Of a stretch of DNA of 64,000 nt, positions 1 to 7,804 are shown piece by piece. The translations under genes were made by a program, and so were the position numbers. Origin of the DNA: Devosia naphthalenivorans (GTDB lineage Bacteria; Pseudomonadota; Alphaproteobacteria; Rhizobiales; Devosiaceae); assembly GCF_003056355.1 (NCBI RefSeq), contig NZ_PYVW01000001.1, forward strand, positions 310,001-374,000. The letters are read 5' to 3'. Positions within the stretch are counted from its first letter, which is position 1; each line of letters begins with the position of its first letter. Under the pieces are notes generated by a model, which was given only the letters and a program-made list of their open reading frames with translations, searched no databases and was not told the DNA's origin.

Positions 1-94
1 AGCTATGCCTCTCCTGCCGTATTGCCTCCGGCGCAAAGAACGGCATGAACCATCAGGGTTGAATCGCACTTCACCGGCAACCTGCTCGTTCGGC

Positions 95-292
95 CTAGCT
101 CAAAGTGTCAGCATGGTACTTGGCAATGAGCGCTCGGCCGCTCTGCGTAATGTGGATCTTGGCAGGCGAGCCCATCACCAATCTATCAGCAAGCAGCAGC
201 TGGAGGGTAGGGCTGCCATCAATCGCGTGCGGATTGCTGACCAGGCTCTTGAGGATGGCGATGGCTTCGGGCGTAAGTTCTTCGAGTTTCAT
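95..292 (-). CDS. Small hypothetical protein, 65 aa
   Basis: I do not recognise this protein. It opens with MKLEEL and ends in a segment (ITQSGRALIAKY) that resembles the wing end of small winged-helix DNA-binding proteins, but this is only an impression. The composition is that of a normal soluble protein (balanced charge, regular leucine spacing), which favours a real gene. It stands alone; the first 94 bases of the window show nothing codable. Function unknown. Confidence 0.5.
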   Translation of the reverse strand: MKLEELTPEAIAILKSLVSNPHAIDGSPTLQLLLADRLVMGSPAKIHITQSGRALIAKYHADTLS

Positions 293-381
293 GAGGGCTG
301 AATAGGCCGAGTCTGACGCTTCGATCTAGTGTTCCCGGGGCGGGTCGTCAGGCTGTTAGCCCTCTGCAGTACCCAGCACGG

Positions 382-747
382 TCAACTTAGGAATCTGCGC
401 ACCATTTCTATAGCTGCATCGAGCGAAAAGGGCTTACGAAGCATATAGCTGCCCGGTACCCCTCTGGCTCCCCACTGCTCTGCACTATCGCCGCTGGCAT
501 AGATCACGGGCAGTAGGGGGAGCAGTTCACGCGCCCTCTGTGCAATTGCCCAGCCGTCCGGGCCGCCTGGCAATCTGATGTCGGTGAGCAGCAGGTCGGG
601 CAGGCGGTCGTTGCCTTCCAAATGCAACAACGCGTCTTCAGCACTGGTGACGGTGATCACTTCATAGCCAGCCTCTTCGAGCGCAATTTCGACAGGCAAA
701 GCGAGAAGGAAATTGTCCTCTACGTAGAGTATGCGTGGCAAGTTCAA
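382..747 (-). CDS. Single-domain response regulator (CheY-like receiver)
   Basis: A stand-alone receiver domain of about 121 aa that would be phosphorylated by a histidine kinase or act as a phosphate sink. The fold signature is complete: acidic pair E10/D11 after the first strand, phospho-acceptor D56 in LLLTDIRLPGG, a small residue after strand four (YASGDS) and the conserved K105 in LRKPF. No output domain follows. I chose a TTG start at 747 because GGGAG sits 7 nt upstream; an ATG at 765 is also in frame but lacks a Shine-Dalgarno sequence. No kinase gene is adjacent, so the partner is unknown. Short orphan receivers like this are common in alphaproteobacteria. Confidence 0.85.
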   Translation of the reverse strand: MNLPRILYVEDNFLLALPVEIALEEAGYEVITVTSAEDALLHLEGNDRLPDLLLTDIRLPGGPDGWAIAQRARELLPLLPVIYASGDSAEQWGARGVPGSYMLRKPFSLDAAIEMVRRFLS

Positions 748-950
748 TAAATGTCTCCCTCTCATCAGGAGCGGGAAAGCACAGCCACCAGCGTCGTTTC
801 CATCACATCTGGCTATCGGCGATCAACTTTTGTACCGGAGGCGGCGGCTAGCCGACAAAACGAAAGGCTGCGGACCGGAAGGACCATGGCGGTTAAGATA
901 GTCCGAAGACCCCGACTGTTGCAAGCGGGATACTGTGTGTCAGCACTTTG

Positions 951-991
951 TCACCTCAGACTAGCTAGACCGTCCAAGTAGTCTGAGGTGA
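951..991 (+). promoter_or_regulatory. 13-bp perfect inverted repeat overlapping a ribosome binding site
   Basis: TCACCTCAGACTA (951-963) and its exact complement TAGTCTGAGGTGA (979-991) flank a 15-nt loop. The right arm contains the GAGGTGA Shine-Dalgarno sequence of the gene whose ATG is at 997. The RNA hairpin would mask the ribosome binding site, or the DNA dyad could be an operator. No T-run follows, so it is not a typical terminator. Confidence 0.55.
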
Positions 992-996
992 GTGAT

Positions 997-1254
997 ATGA
1001 CCGAAACGGAAGCTGAAAAATGCCTTGCAGAATATAGAGCTCTGCTCAAGGCTTGGACCATGTGCGTTGTGGGGCTCAACCCCGGGGATTCAGACGTCAT
1101 CGGCCGCAAGCTAGATGCGGGCGAACCGCTTCTGCTGCGGATTGCAGACGAGTTTCCTGACAAAGCATATTCGGTCGACCTGCTGGTCAATGCTCGCAAG
1201 CGGACTTGGGCTGGGTTCGAAGACGAACGCGTACCACGCGCCCAGCGAGCTTGA
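997..1254 (+). CDS. Hypothetical protein, 85 aa
   Basis: I do not recognise this acidic protein, which begins MTETEAEKCLAEYRALLKAW and is predicted to be largely helical. The ATG at 997 is preceded by GAGGTGAG with good spacing; an upstream GTG at 988 lies inside that ribosome binding site and is less likely. A perfect 13-bp inverted repeat covers the ribosome binding site, suggesting translational or operator control. It converges with the gene that ends at 1259. Confidence 0.5.
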   Translation: MTETEAEKCLAEYRALLKAWTMCVVGLNPGDSDVIGRKLDAGEPLLLRIADEFPDKAYSVDLLVNARKRTWAGFEDERVPRAQRA

Positions 1255-1258
1255 TGAG

Positions 1259-1591
1259 CTAAGGTTGTAACCCCGGCGAAGGTGCTAGCTTCCCCCAACG
1301 GTCATCCCAAAGCTCGCGGTGTTGTAGCCAGAGAACAACCCGCTTGAAGTCATAGCGGGCGCAAAGCACCTCTGCCCGTTCGAGCGCTGCTTTGACGGGC
1401 ATCGGCCCCTCTAGCGCAGCCGAGACGGTTTCGCGGTTCCCACTCCAGTCCGGCCAAAAGACTATTGCGTCTCGCTGTCCGAAATGAAGGCCGGCAACTG
1501 TCAGAAGGCGAGTGTCGCTAGTCACTCCGACGGTAATCGCATCAGGCGCAATCTCGTCCTCGTCCTCCGTCCACTCGTAAATTCGCGTCAT
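1259..1591 (-). CDS. Hypothetical protein, 110 aa
   Basis: Unrecognised soluble protein starting MTRIYEWTEDEDEIAP, rich in Trp and acidic residues (FWPDWSG, ELWDDRW). GGGGGA lies 5 nt upstream of the ATG at 1591; in-frame ATGs at 1603 and 1606 and a longer reading frame to 1669 are alternatives without a good ribosome binding site. No signal peptide or membrane segment is visible. It is convergent with the preceding small gene, with 4 nt between stop codons. Function unknown. Confidence 0.5.
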   Translation of the reverse strand: MTRIYEWTEDEDEIAPDAITVGVTSDTRLLTVAGLHFGQRDAIVFWPDWSGNRETVSAALEGPMPVKAALERAEVLCARYDFKRVVLWLQHRELWDDRWGKLAPSPGLQP

Positions 1592-1814
1592 GACGTCCCC
1601 CATCATTCGGCGATGGTAGGCGTCGAAATTCAAGCCGGCTAGTCGCCAATCGGTCTGGGGACGCCGCACGGGAAGGTTGAGGTGATATGGCGACCGCTCG
1701 GCAAGCCGCCCAAGGGGTTGCCGCCTCTTCCCGCTGCCGACTTGGGGGACATTTAAGCAGGTTGCTCCTCAAATATCAGTCGCGTATGTGTCGAAGCAAA
1801 TTCTGAGGTAAAAC

Positions 1815-2616
1815 ATGCTGCCGATTTACTACATCAATCTCGCTTCGCGCCCGGACCGCCGCGAATATATGGATGGGCAACTGGCAAAGTTGGGATTGAG
1901 GGGTCAGCGGATCGAAGCGGTCTACGCCAAGCGATATATCGGCTGCAGATAAGGAACGATACTGCAACACTTCCAAGCCTAGCTACCTTCGTGAAAACGA
2001 ACTGGCATGCACCCTTAGCCATGAACGAGCATGGACGGCCCTGATTGAAGATGGCCACGAGCGCGGTCTGATCCTCGAAGACGATGTTGAGCTCTCACCG
2101 TTGCTACCTGGGTTCCTGACTGATGCGACTTCCGTGGACGCTGACCTCATCCGAGTAGAAACGACCGGCAATGCCACACGGGTTTTCCCAGTTACGCAGA
2201 CGCTTCCCTCGGAGGTAGCCATTCGGCCCTTCCGGTCTACACCCATGGGTAGCGCGGGGTATGTCATCAGAGCCTCTGCTGCGCAGCGCATCAGAGGCAG
2301 CGTGTCCCTGCGGGAGCGCCACACGGATCTTGCGCTTTATAGCCCCTTTGATGAACCCGGTTCTTTATTGACTCGTGTGCTGTCTGACCCTGCGCTGTGC
2401 AGACAGCTCAACATGACGGACCAGAAATCGACCGACGTAGCGCGCAGCGACATTGCGGAGAACTTAGTTCGTCATCAGTTCGCAGAAGAACATCCGATAC
2501 GGTTCTTCGCCTTCAAGTTCGGCAAGGGGCTTAGGAAGGGCTTGAGGAACGCGGCCGATCACTTTGCTCAGCAGAAGAAGGGGCTGGAGCGCCGAGTGAT
2601 ACCCTTCGAAGGGTAG
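1815..2616 (+). pseudogene. Glycosyltransferase family 25 gene split by a +1 frameshift
   Basis: Family 25 enzymes add sugars to lipopolysaccharide at the inner membrane. From the ATG at 1815 (ribosome binding site TGAGGT) the first 36 residues show the family start (PIYYINLASRPDR, then RIEAV) and then run into a stop at about 1950. The family signature resumes in the next frame from about 1924: TPSDISAAD, ACTLSHERAW and the DxD-like LILEDDVELSP, continuing to a stop at 2616. A single extra base in GCGGTCTACGCC near 1923 explains the break, since removing the T restores RIEAVTPSDIS. Without it the protein would be about 266 aa, normal for the family. It is either a recent mutation or a sequencing error; both halves are otherwise intact. 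The nearest neighbours are unrelated small genes. Confidence 0.8.
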
Positions 2617-2632
2617 CCGTGGATGGTAGCCG

Positions 2633-2917
2633 TCATTCCATCTCCGGCACATCGCCGTGCTGGAACAACACCACAGGCTCGCCGAACTCTCCATTGACCA
2701 GATCGGCCGACCGCGACCAGGTGATCACGCCGGCATAGGTGCCGAGCGCGGCCATCCGCCTGGCGTCCATCTTTGCCTTGTCCTCAGACTGCACCTCCCG
2801 CGGCTCGAACGCCGGCCGCAGCTCGCCCTCCTCATCACGAACGAAGGCCATCAGCACCACCAGCGTCTTTAGTTTTCGCTCCGGTGCCTGACCCGTAGAT
2901 GTTGGTGGCTTCCACAT
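2633..2917 (-). CDS. Small hypothetical protein divergent from the SOS gene group
   Basis: A 94-aa soluble protein of unknown function beginning MWKPPTSTG, with a central segment LKTLVVLMAFVRDEEGELRPAFEP and an acidic C-terminus. AGGAG lies 8 nt upstream of the ATG at 2917, so I prefer this start to the longer frame opening at 2992, which would run through the promoter. It shares a symmetric promoter region containing a LexA-type box with the plus-strand genes at 2995 onward, so it is probably DNA-damage inducible. I cannot assign a molecular role. Confidence 0.6.
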   Translation of the reverse strand: MWKPPTSTGQAPERKLKTLVVLMAFVRDEEGELRPAFEPREVQSEDKAKMDARRMAALGTYAGVITWSRSADLVNGEFGEPVVLFQHGDVPEME

Positions 2918-2932
2918 GTGATCGCTCCTGCC

Positions 2933-2992
2933 TTGACTCTTTCCGCGCCTCAGAATGAGAACATTCTGAGAACAAAGGTCGGAGAGAGTCAA
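2933..2992. promoter_or_regulatory. Bidirectional promoter with LexA-type SOS box
   Basis: GAACATTCTGAGAAC at 2959-2973 matches the alphaproteobacterial LexA motif GAAC-N7-GAAC. It lies between two facing TTGACT -35-like hexamers (2933-2938 on plus, 2992-2987 on minus), each about 17 bp from a position covered by or abutting the box, where the -10 would be. CTCAGAATG..CATTCTGAG adds a 9-bp dyad at its centre. LexA binding would block both promoters. Confidence 0.65.
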
Positions 2993-2994
2993 CC

Positions 2995-3516
2995 GTGCAG
3001 GTGCCGCGCCTCAAGTGGTCAAAGGATGGGAATAGGTTCGTTGCGTACCCGATGGGCCCGCTGCATCGTGACCGCTATGCCCAGATCTCCTTGATCGGCA
3101 CTATGAGCGTTGGTGACAGGATCGGCGTTCCCCGGTGGCGCTGGTCCGTGCGATGGCCGGGCTGGTTCAACATCGACGCTCCAGCCGACGACAAGCAGCA
3201 AGCTGCCGACATGGCAACGGAAGCATGGTGGCATGAAGTGATGCAGCCGCCGCCGAGGGACGTGGACGGCGAGATCGACATGATCATCGCTCGGGCCTTG
3301 GTAATGCCGCCTCCGAACAGCCTGATGAACGAAAGCGCCGGCTATCTGCGCCAGTTGCAGCGCCGCCTCACGCTGCTGTACGAGCCGGAACTAAAGTCCG
3401 AAACGCTGCCGCCACAGGTCAAGAGCCTCATGGCAAGCCTCTCCGCCGAGCTCTATGCGCGGCGCCTGGCCGGCGATGCCGAGGACGTAGATCCCGGCCG
3501 TTGGAGCATGACATAG
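2995..3516 (+). CDS. Hypothetical protein, SOS-associated, 173 aa
   Basis: An unrecognised cytoplasmic protein that begins VPRLKWSKDGNRFVAYPMGP, contains a Trp-rich stretch (PRWRWSVRWPGWFN) and has a helical C-terminal half (YLRQLQRRLTLLYEPEL). The GTG at 2995 is preceded by GGAGAG at suitable distance. It sits 22 nt downstream of a LexA-type box and 84 nt ahead of a DNA ligase gene, so co-induction after DNA damage is likely. No catalytic motif is visible. Confidence 0.6.
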   Translation: MQVPRLKWSKDGNRFVAYPMGPLHRDRYAQISLIGTMSVGDRIGVPRWRWSVRWPGWFNIDAPADDKQQAADMATEAWWHEVMQPPPRDVDGEIDMIIARALVMPPPNSLMNESAGYLRQLQRRLTLLYEPELKSETLPPQVKSLMASLSAELYARRLAGDAEDVDPGRWSMT

Positions 3517-3600
3517 CCGGGTTGGTTGGTGGCGCCCGAGTGCGCGAGCGGAACCGATTCGCTTGGCGTGAATTGATTCGGCCATGTACATGAGTCCCCC

Positions 3601-4524
3601 ATGGCTGGGCTGAAGCTCGCCACTCGCACAAAGCGGCCACCCCGCACGGACTCAGAATCTACCCTCAATTTCATCCCGACCATGCAACCCAAGCTGGTGG
3701 ACGAACCACCCTCCGGAGATGGGTGGCTGCACGAGATTAAATACGATGGGTACCGCACCCAACTTATCATCGACGGCGGGCAGGTGAGGGCCCTCACGCG
3801 CAACGGCCACGACTGGACCGAGAAGTATGGGCCCATCGTTCGCAGCGCGCGCGGACTCGATTGCAGCAGCGCCATCATCGATGGAGAGGTGTGTGTGCAG
3901 AACGAGGCGGGCGCAACTGACTTTCACTCGCTCCGCCGAGCTATCACCAGTGAGCCTCAGCGGCTCGTGTTCTTCGCCTTTGACCTGTTGCACCTGAATG
4001 GTGAGGATCTGCGCTTTCGGCCTCTGGAGGAGCGACGAGCGCACCTCAGGTTTCTGATGAGCGGCGCTGTCGGCCCGCTCCACATGTCTGATGAATACGA
4101 TGGTGACGGGGCGGCGTTTTTCGCCTTGGTCGAGGGCCTCGAGCTCGAAGGCATCGTCTCGAAGAAAAAGGGCAGCCGATACGTCTCAGGCGAAACTAGG
4201 GCGTGGCTAAAGACGAAGTGCTGGCACACCGACACCTTCGATGTGATTGGGGTTGAGCGGGACAAGACCGGCATACCGTATGCGCTGCTTGCTGATGAAA
4301 ACGCGTACCGAGGCGCGGCCTTCATTGCCCTGCCGGCTGCCTTGCGCGACATCTTCTGGCACTACGTGGAGTGTCGCGGCATCCCATCGTCTTCTGTGGT
4401 GTTGCCTAAGCGCAAAGACGCTACCTGGATTCGCCCTGGGCTGAGGGCAAGGGTCCGCCACCTAAAGGGCAGCGACAAGCTTCGGCACGCGACCGTGAAC
4501 GGCATCGAGGTCGATGATTCCTAA
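3601..4524 (+). CDS. ATP-dependent DNA ligase (LigD ligase-domain type)
   Basis: Seals nicks in duplex DNA using ATP through an enzyme-adenylate on lysine; the LigD type usually works with Ku in end joining. The nucleotidyltransferase motifs are in order: motif I EIKYDGYR with the adenylated K47, motif III FFAFDLLHLNG, motif IV LEGIVSKKKG and motif V WLKTKCW, followed by an OB-fold-like C-terminus. At 307 aa it is a ligase module alone, lacking the nuclease and primase domains of full LigD. No Ku gene is visible in the window. The ribosome binding site is weak. It follows the SOS-boxed gene at 2995 and converges on the SRAP gene with a 4-nt overlap of coding ends. Confidence 0.88.
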   Translation: MAGLKLATRTKRPPRTDSESTLNFIPTMQPKLVDEPPSGDGWLHEIKYDGYRTQLIIDGGQVRALTRNGHDWTEKYGPIVRSARGLDCSSAIIDGEVCVQNEAGATDFHSLRRAITSEPQRLVFFAFDLLHLNGEDLRFRPLEERRAHLRFLMSGAVGPLHMSDEYDGDGAAFFALVEGLELEGIVSKKKGSRYVSGETRAWLKTKCWHTDTFDVIGVERDKTGIPYALLADENAYRGAAFIALPAALRDIFWHYVECRGIPSSSVVLPKRKDATWIRPGLRARVRHLKGSDKLRHATVNGIEVDDS

Positions 4525-5210
4525 AGCGAGTTGATCACCGGCTTCTTGGTGTCCGTGCCGTCATAGCGGCTGTTGTTCACCTCACGGCCGACGCGGTGAA
4601 ACTGCAACTCGCTGTCGATCTGAGCGCCCAGAAGCAGCGCCTTGGCGTCGGTGCCCTGATCCTCGCCTGATAGCCATCGTTCATATGCACCCGGCCCGAT
4701 GATCACCGGCATGCGGGTGTGGATGTGTTCGATCTCTGGCGCGGCCGGCGCCGTAATGATCGTGCAGCTTGTTACGCCCAGATTGTCATTGTGGGCCCAG
4801 ATGCCGGCGAAGCTGAACCCCTTGCCACCCTGCAACTGCAGCAACCATGGGTCCTTCTTCCCATCATCCTCATTCGTGGTCCATTCGAAATAGCCATCGG
4901 CCGGGATGAGGCAGCGCCTGGACTTGAAGCCTTCCCGGAATGCGCCTGACGTGTCCACCGTTTCGATTCGGGCATTGAACATCGCCGCCTTGGGGAGTTC
5001 CTTGGCGAAGAACGGCACCAGCCACCATCGGCCCCGGTCGAGCTCCATATTCCCGGCCTTGTCGAGGTGTACGAAGTCCACGTCTTGGGTCGGCGCGATG
5101 TTGTACCGCGGCTGCATGTTGTGCGGTGTTACGGGGAACAGCTTATCGCTGAGCTTGTAGAGCGCATGAAGCTCTGACCAGGTCATCTCATTAGTGAAGC
5201 GGCCGCACAT
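4521..5210 (-). CDS. SOS response-associated peptidase (SRAP/HMCES family)
   Basis: YedK/HMCES-family protein that forms a thiazolidine cross-link with abasic sites in single-stranded DNA, using Cys2 after Met removal. The sequence shows the start MCGRF, then YNIAPTQ, NARIETV, the RCLIPADGYFEW block with the catalytic Glu, and HTRMPVI with the conserved His. Length 229 aa is typical. The ATG at 5210 is chosen because it places Cys at position 2; a GTG one codon upstream would spoil this. Its start overlaps the stop of the upstream HTH gene (TGATG), so the two are translationally coupled. Together with the ligase it defines a DNA-repair island. Confidence 0.93.
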   Translation of the reverse strand: MCGRFTNEMTWSELHALYKLSDKLFPVTPHNMQPRYNIAPTQDVDFVHLDKAGNMELDRGRWWLVPFFAKELPKAAMFNARIETVDTSGAFREGFKSRRCLIPADGYFEWTTNEDDGKKDPWLLQLQGGKGFSFAGIWAHNDNLGVTSCTIITAPAAPEIEHIHTRMPVIIGPGAYERWLSGEDQGTDAKALLLGAQIDSELQFHRVGREVNNSRYDGTDTKKPVINSL

Positions 5211-5641
5211 CACCCAGCCTCCGCCTCAGCCTCAGCGTGCAGTTGTCCGAGTTGCCGTTGAAGGTCCGCGATTTCGCCGCGGAGCGCTTCGATCGTTTTG
5301 TCATCAATGATTGCAATCAAGTGGAACGAGTTCGTAGCGCCAAACCGCCTGATCAGATTATAGCGATGAGAATCGACGGTGCGATCAGAGATCCGAAGCT
5401 TCGCGGCTATCTCTGCTTTTGATAGCCCCTCTCTCATAAGCGCCACGACCTCAGCTTCTCGATCGCTCATCTCGCGCGAAGTCATTTCGTTCCGTGCACG
5501 GTCCCGGTAGGCGTAGACAGTTCCGACAGCGATCCCGAGCTCCCGGGCAATAGCTTCGCCGGACAGACCTTCTTCTGTCAGGTGCACAACCTGGCGCATC
5601 CGGGGGGCGGTTCTTTTTGGGCCGGAGCTTATAGCTGTCAC
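5210..5641 (-). CDS. Two-helix-turn-helix regulator with LuxR-type domain
   Basis: A 143-aa DNA-binding protein with two HTH regions: an N-terminal one (LTEEGLSGEAIARELGIAVG) and a LuxR/GerE-type one at about residues 57-110 (LSKAEIAAKLRISDRTVDSHR). The last 30 residues are Ala/Glu-rich and probably form a coiled coil for dimerisation. There is no sensor domain. The GTG start at 5641 overlaps the stop of a 47-codon frame upstream, and its own stop overlaps the SRAP start by one base, giving a tight minus-strand operon. It may control the SRAP gene or the SOS group; this is inference from context. Confidence 0.75.
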   Translation of the reverse strand: MTAISSGPKRTAPRMRQVVHLTEEGLSGEAIARELGIAVGTVYAYRDRARNEMTSREMSDREAEVVALMREGLSKAEIAAKLRISDRTVDSHRYNLIRRFGATNSFHLIAIIDDKTIEALRGEIADLQRQLGQLHAEAEAEAG

Positions 5642-5781
5642 GTCCTAACTCTCTCTTGCGCCACGGCCTTGATGATAAGAGCCTTCACCTGGTCATGCGT
5701 CCAATGGGCAGAAGGTGACGCCGGGGCCATGAGGCGGGCGGCAATCTGTTCAGGCGGTTCCTTCAAGGCAACTGTCTCCAT
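5638..5781 (-). CDS. Possible 47-aa protein coupled to the HTH regulator
   Basis: Reads METVALKEPPEQ.. to ..VAQERVRT and stops inside the GTG start of the downstream HTH gene (GTGA overlap). The WTHDQVKALIIKAV segment looks like a helix of a genuine small protein. No clear Shine-Dalgarno sequence precedes the ATG, so it may be a leader peptide or chance. Function unknown. Confidence 0.4.
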   Translation of the reverse strand: METVALKEPPEQIAARLMAPASPSAHWTHDQVKALIIKAVAQERVRT

Positions 5782-5861
5782 AAAAGTGCTGTGCGTTGCG
5801 ATTTGTCCCTACCATTCTTTACGGGGAATGGTTAGAAGGTCGCCGAAATTCGCTTTGAGTT

Positions 5862-6062
5862 TCAATAGGGGCGATCGGGTGCTTTCTTATCCCCATTCGT
5901 TCTAACCCATTGAAACGGCCGGGCAGGGCAGTCCGTCATCGCCCACCATTTTCCCGTGGCCATAATCATCACATCTTCAGAAACGACATCAAGCTTCGAG
6001 CGTTTACGCTTGTGGCTAAAGAGTTTTCCACAGCCGTGAACCCATTGTGAAAAATCTCGCAT
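5862..6062 (-). CDS. Doubtful 66-aa reading frame
   Basis: An open frame beginning MRDFSQWVHGCGKLF with no recognisable domain, no clear ribosome binding site and an unusual composition. It is the only frame of any length in the roughly 360-bp space between the HTH operon and the tRNA promoter, which otherwise shows nothing distinct. It may be non-coding. Confidence 0.2.
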   Translation of the reverse strand: MRDFSQWVHGCGKLFSHKRKRSKLDVVSEDVMIMATGKWWAMTDCPARPFQWVRTNGDKKAPDRPY

Positions 6063-6080
6063 GAATGACTAAGAGGGTGC

Positions 6081-6109
6081 TTGACTTAGGTGGGGGTGCC
6101 CGATACATC
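6081..6109 (+). promoter_or_regulatory. Promoter of tRNA-Asp
   Basis: TTGACT (6081-6086), a 17-bp spacer and TACATC (6104-6109) form a good sigma-70-type promoter ending about 36 bp before the mature tRNA 5' end. Confidence 0.6.
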
Positions 6110-6145
6110 GACCACACGTTGCGCAGACGAGTTGAGTTTGCCGCT

Positions 6146-6238
<93 letters not shown>

Positions 6239-6256
6239 AGAGAGAATGGCGGGATC

Positions 6257-6289
6257 GAGTTTCAACTCTCCCTTCGACCGAGTTTCAAC
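6257..6289. other. Candidate integrase arm-type sites, left end
   Basis: GAGTTTCAAC occurs at 6257-6266 and again at 6280-6289, overlapping the 3' end of the integrase gene. The same 10-mer is found at 23586-23595 and, inverted with one change, at 23633-23642 near the other end. Short repeats flanking both attachment cores are typical of arm-type binding sites for tyrosine integrases. Confidence 0.5.
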
Positions 6290-7455
6290 TTTTTGAGCTG
6301 GTTCTGTTCCTCCCCAAGCTTTTTGCGGCCGATTCGACGGGCATCATCTGCTGCGCGAACGGCGGCGATATTGACCGGCATGTAGGTCTGCTGCAGCTTC
6401 TTATTCTGATCGATGCTGTTCGCCATTTTGGCTGAAATCGTCTCGACAGATGCACCGCCGGCGTTGGCTTCGACAGCGCCGGAGCGACGCGCGTCTTGAA
6501 GCTTGCGTTTCTCATCTGGGCCGAAGACTCGGAGCCTGGTGGCGGCGAAGTCGGAAACCAGAGTGTCTTTCGTGTACGGTACGCTGTTCCTGGGGCGCCC
6601 GCCCTTTGCCGTGGGTGCGTAGCCTTTGGTGCGAAAGATGGGTGCATCATCATGTAGGTCATAGGGCAGGGACTGGATATATGCCTCAACAAGCCGCTGC
6701 GTTCGGGCAGAGGTAGTTCCTATAGCACTTTCGCTGCTCTTGGTGCGGTCACGTGCGAAAGCCATGTCCTTGCCGCTGGTGACCGCCTGAGACGGCGTGA
6801 CCGTGCGAGCATCTACCGGCGAGAATCCGGTGTCCCACGCCACTGCGATTATGCAGGCAAGGCCGCAATAGCCATTGCGCCAGGCATCCTTCACCAACCT
6901 GATGATTTCGTACTCGCGCCATGTCTGGGTACGCCCGGCAATCGACCTTTTGCGAATCGACAAGGATGGATCTTGGCCGAGGGCGCACAGCTTGAAGGCC
7001 GCCAGCACCTTGTACAATGCCCGCCAGGTCTTCATTGCCCTGCCGGCCTCGCCGTCACCCTTGAGATCACAAAGGCGAGCATACCATCGGTCCAGCAGCT
7101 CGAACGTGATCTTGCCGGGTGCGTCGCCACCGAATACGGGCTCGATGTACTTCCAACCGCGCTCCCAGTCCTCTTGGGTGCGTGGCGGTTTCCGCTTCCA
7201 CTCATTGCTACGCTTGAAGCGGGCGAAACCATCGCCAACGCTGTTAAGTGGGTAAAACTGTCCGGTGACCGGCTCGTTACCCTTTCGTGCGCTTTGGTAC
7301 CGAGCTTCCCACTGGTAGGCCAATGCCTTCGCCTCTGGGCCATGAATGCCCAAGGCAACGGCTTGAAAGCCCATCGCCCTCATGGTGGGCGTGGGCATCC
7401 AATAGGCGTACTTGCCCTTGCGCAGAACATAATGGGGAGGGCGTTCATCAGCCAA
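6262..7455 (-). CDS. Tyrosine recombinase (integrase) of the tRNA-Asp element
   Basis: Catalyses site-specific integration and excision between tRNA attachment sites. An N-terminal arm-binding region is followed by a SAM-like core-binding domain and the catalytic domain with R217 (SPVDAR), the later Arg in DARRSGA (about 323) and nucleophile Y358 (LQQTYMPV). The usual His residues look replaced (Asp in D-A-R-R, Asn before S-I-D), a pattern I associate with a divergent alphaproteobacterial branch, so activity is still likely. I chose the TTG at 7455, 10 nt after GAGAGG, giving 397 aa; the open frame extends to 7602 but would overlap the upstream gene heavily. It abuts attL, as expected for the element's own integrase. 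Confidence 0.92.
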   Translation of the reverse strand: MADERPPHYVLRKGKYAYWMPTPTMRAMGFQAVALGIHGPEAKALAYQWEARYQSARKGNEPVTGQFYPLNSVGDGFARFKRSNEWKRKPPRTQEDWERGWKYIEPVFGGDAPGKITFELLDRWYARLCDLKGDGEAGRAMKTWRALYKVLAAFKLCALGQDPSLSIRKRSIAGRTQTWREYEIIRLVKDAWRNGYCGLACIIAVAWDTGFSPVDARTVTPSQAVTSGKDMAFARDRTKSSESAIGTTSARTQRLVEAYIQSLPYDLHDDAPIFRTKGYAPTAKGGRPRNSVPYTKDTLVSDFAATRLRVFGPDEKRKLQDARRSGAVEANAGGASVETISAKMANSIDQNKKLQQTYMPVNIAAVRAADDARRIGRKKLGEEQNQLKKLKLGRRES

Positions 7456-7741
7456 GGCGGGCAAGCCTCTCTTCAAATCCTTCGCAGGGGTCAATTTCTG
7501 TAGAAGGTGAGGGGAGTAGACCTGAAGCGCGGTCCATCCAAAGATCCATTGCCTTGAGATCGTAAAAGCCAGTAATGGGGTTGGCACGGGGCAGGCCGGC
7601 ATCCATCAACGCGGGCAGCTTGTCGCTGAACTCGGACAACGTCAGACCCAGCCGGCGCGCTGCTTTTGAGGCAGGTACCATGCGAGGATCCACGCGGAAC
7701 CTGACAGAAGCGGATTCTGGATTGTCGTTCGCCGGTTTCAT
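7448..7741 (-). CDS. Excisionase-like small DNA-binding protein
   Basis: A 97-aa protein starting MKPANDNPE with a winged-helix/AlpA-like segment (VPASKAARRLGLTLSEFSDK, then GLPRANPITGFYDLKAMDLW). In rhizobial elements proteins of this look commonly sit directly upstream of a tyrosine integrase and probably serve as recombination directionality factor or integrase regulator. It overlaps the chosen integrase start by 8 nt, so the two are co-translated. The role is inferred from size, fold impression and position. Confidence 0.7.
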   Translation of the reverse strand: MKPANDNPESASVRFRVDPRMVPASKAARRLGLTLSEFSDKLPALMDAGLPRANPITGFYDLKAMDLWMDRASGLLPSPSTEIDPCEGFEERLARLG

Positions 7742-7804
7742 ACCGCCATCCCTTGTGTGCAACGGAAGTCACCCCAGCCGAAGCCGGGGTGTTAATGAGC
7801 TTGG

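Noticed and set aside
5582..5905. 107-aa plus-strand frame antisense to the HTH operon start
   Set aside because: Overlaps the HTH gene and its coupled small frame; Trp/Cys-rich composition typical of a shadow.
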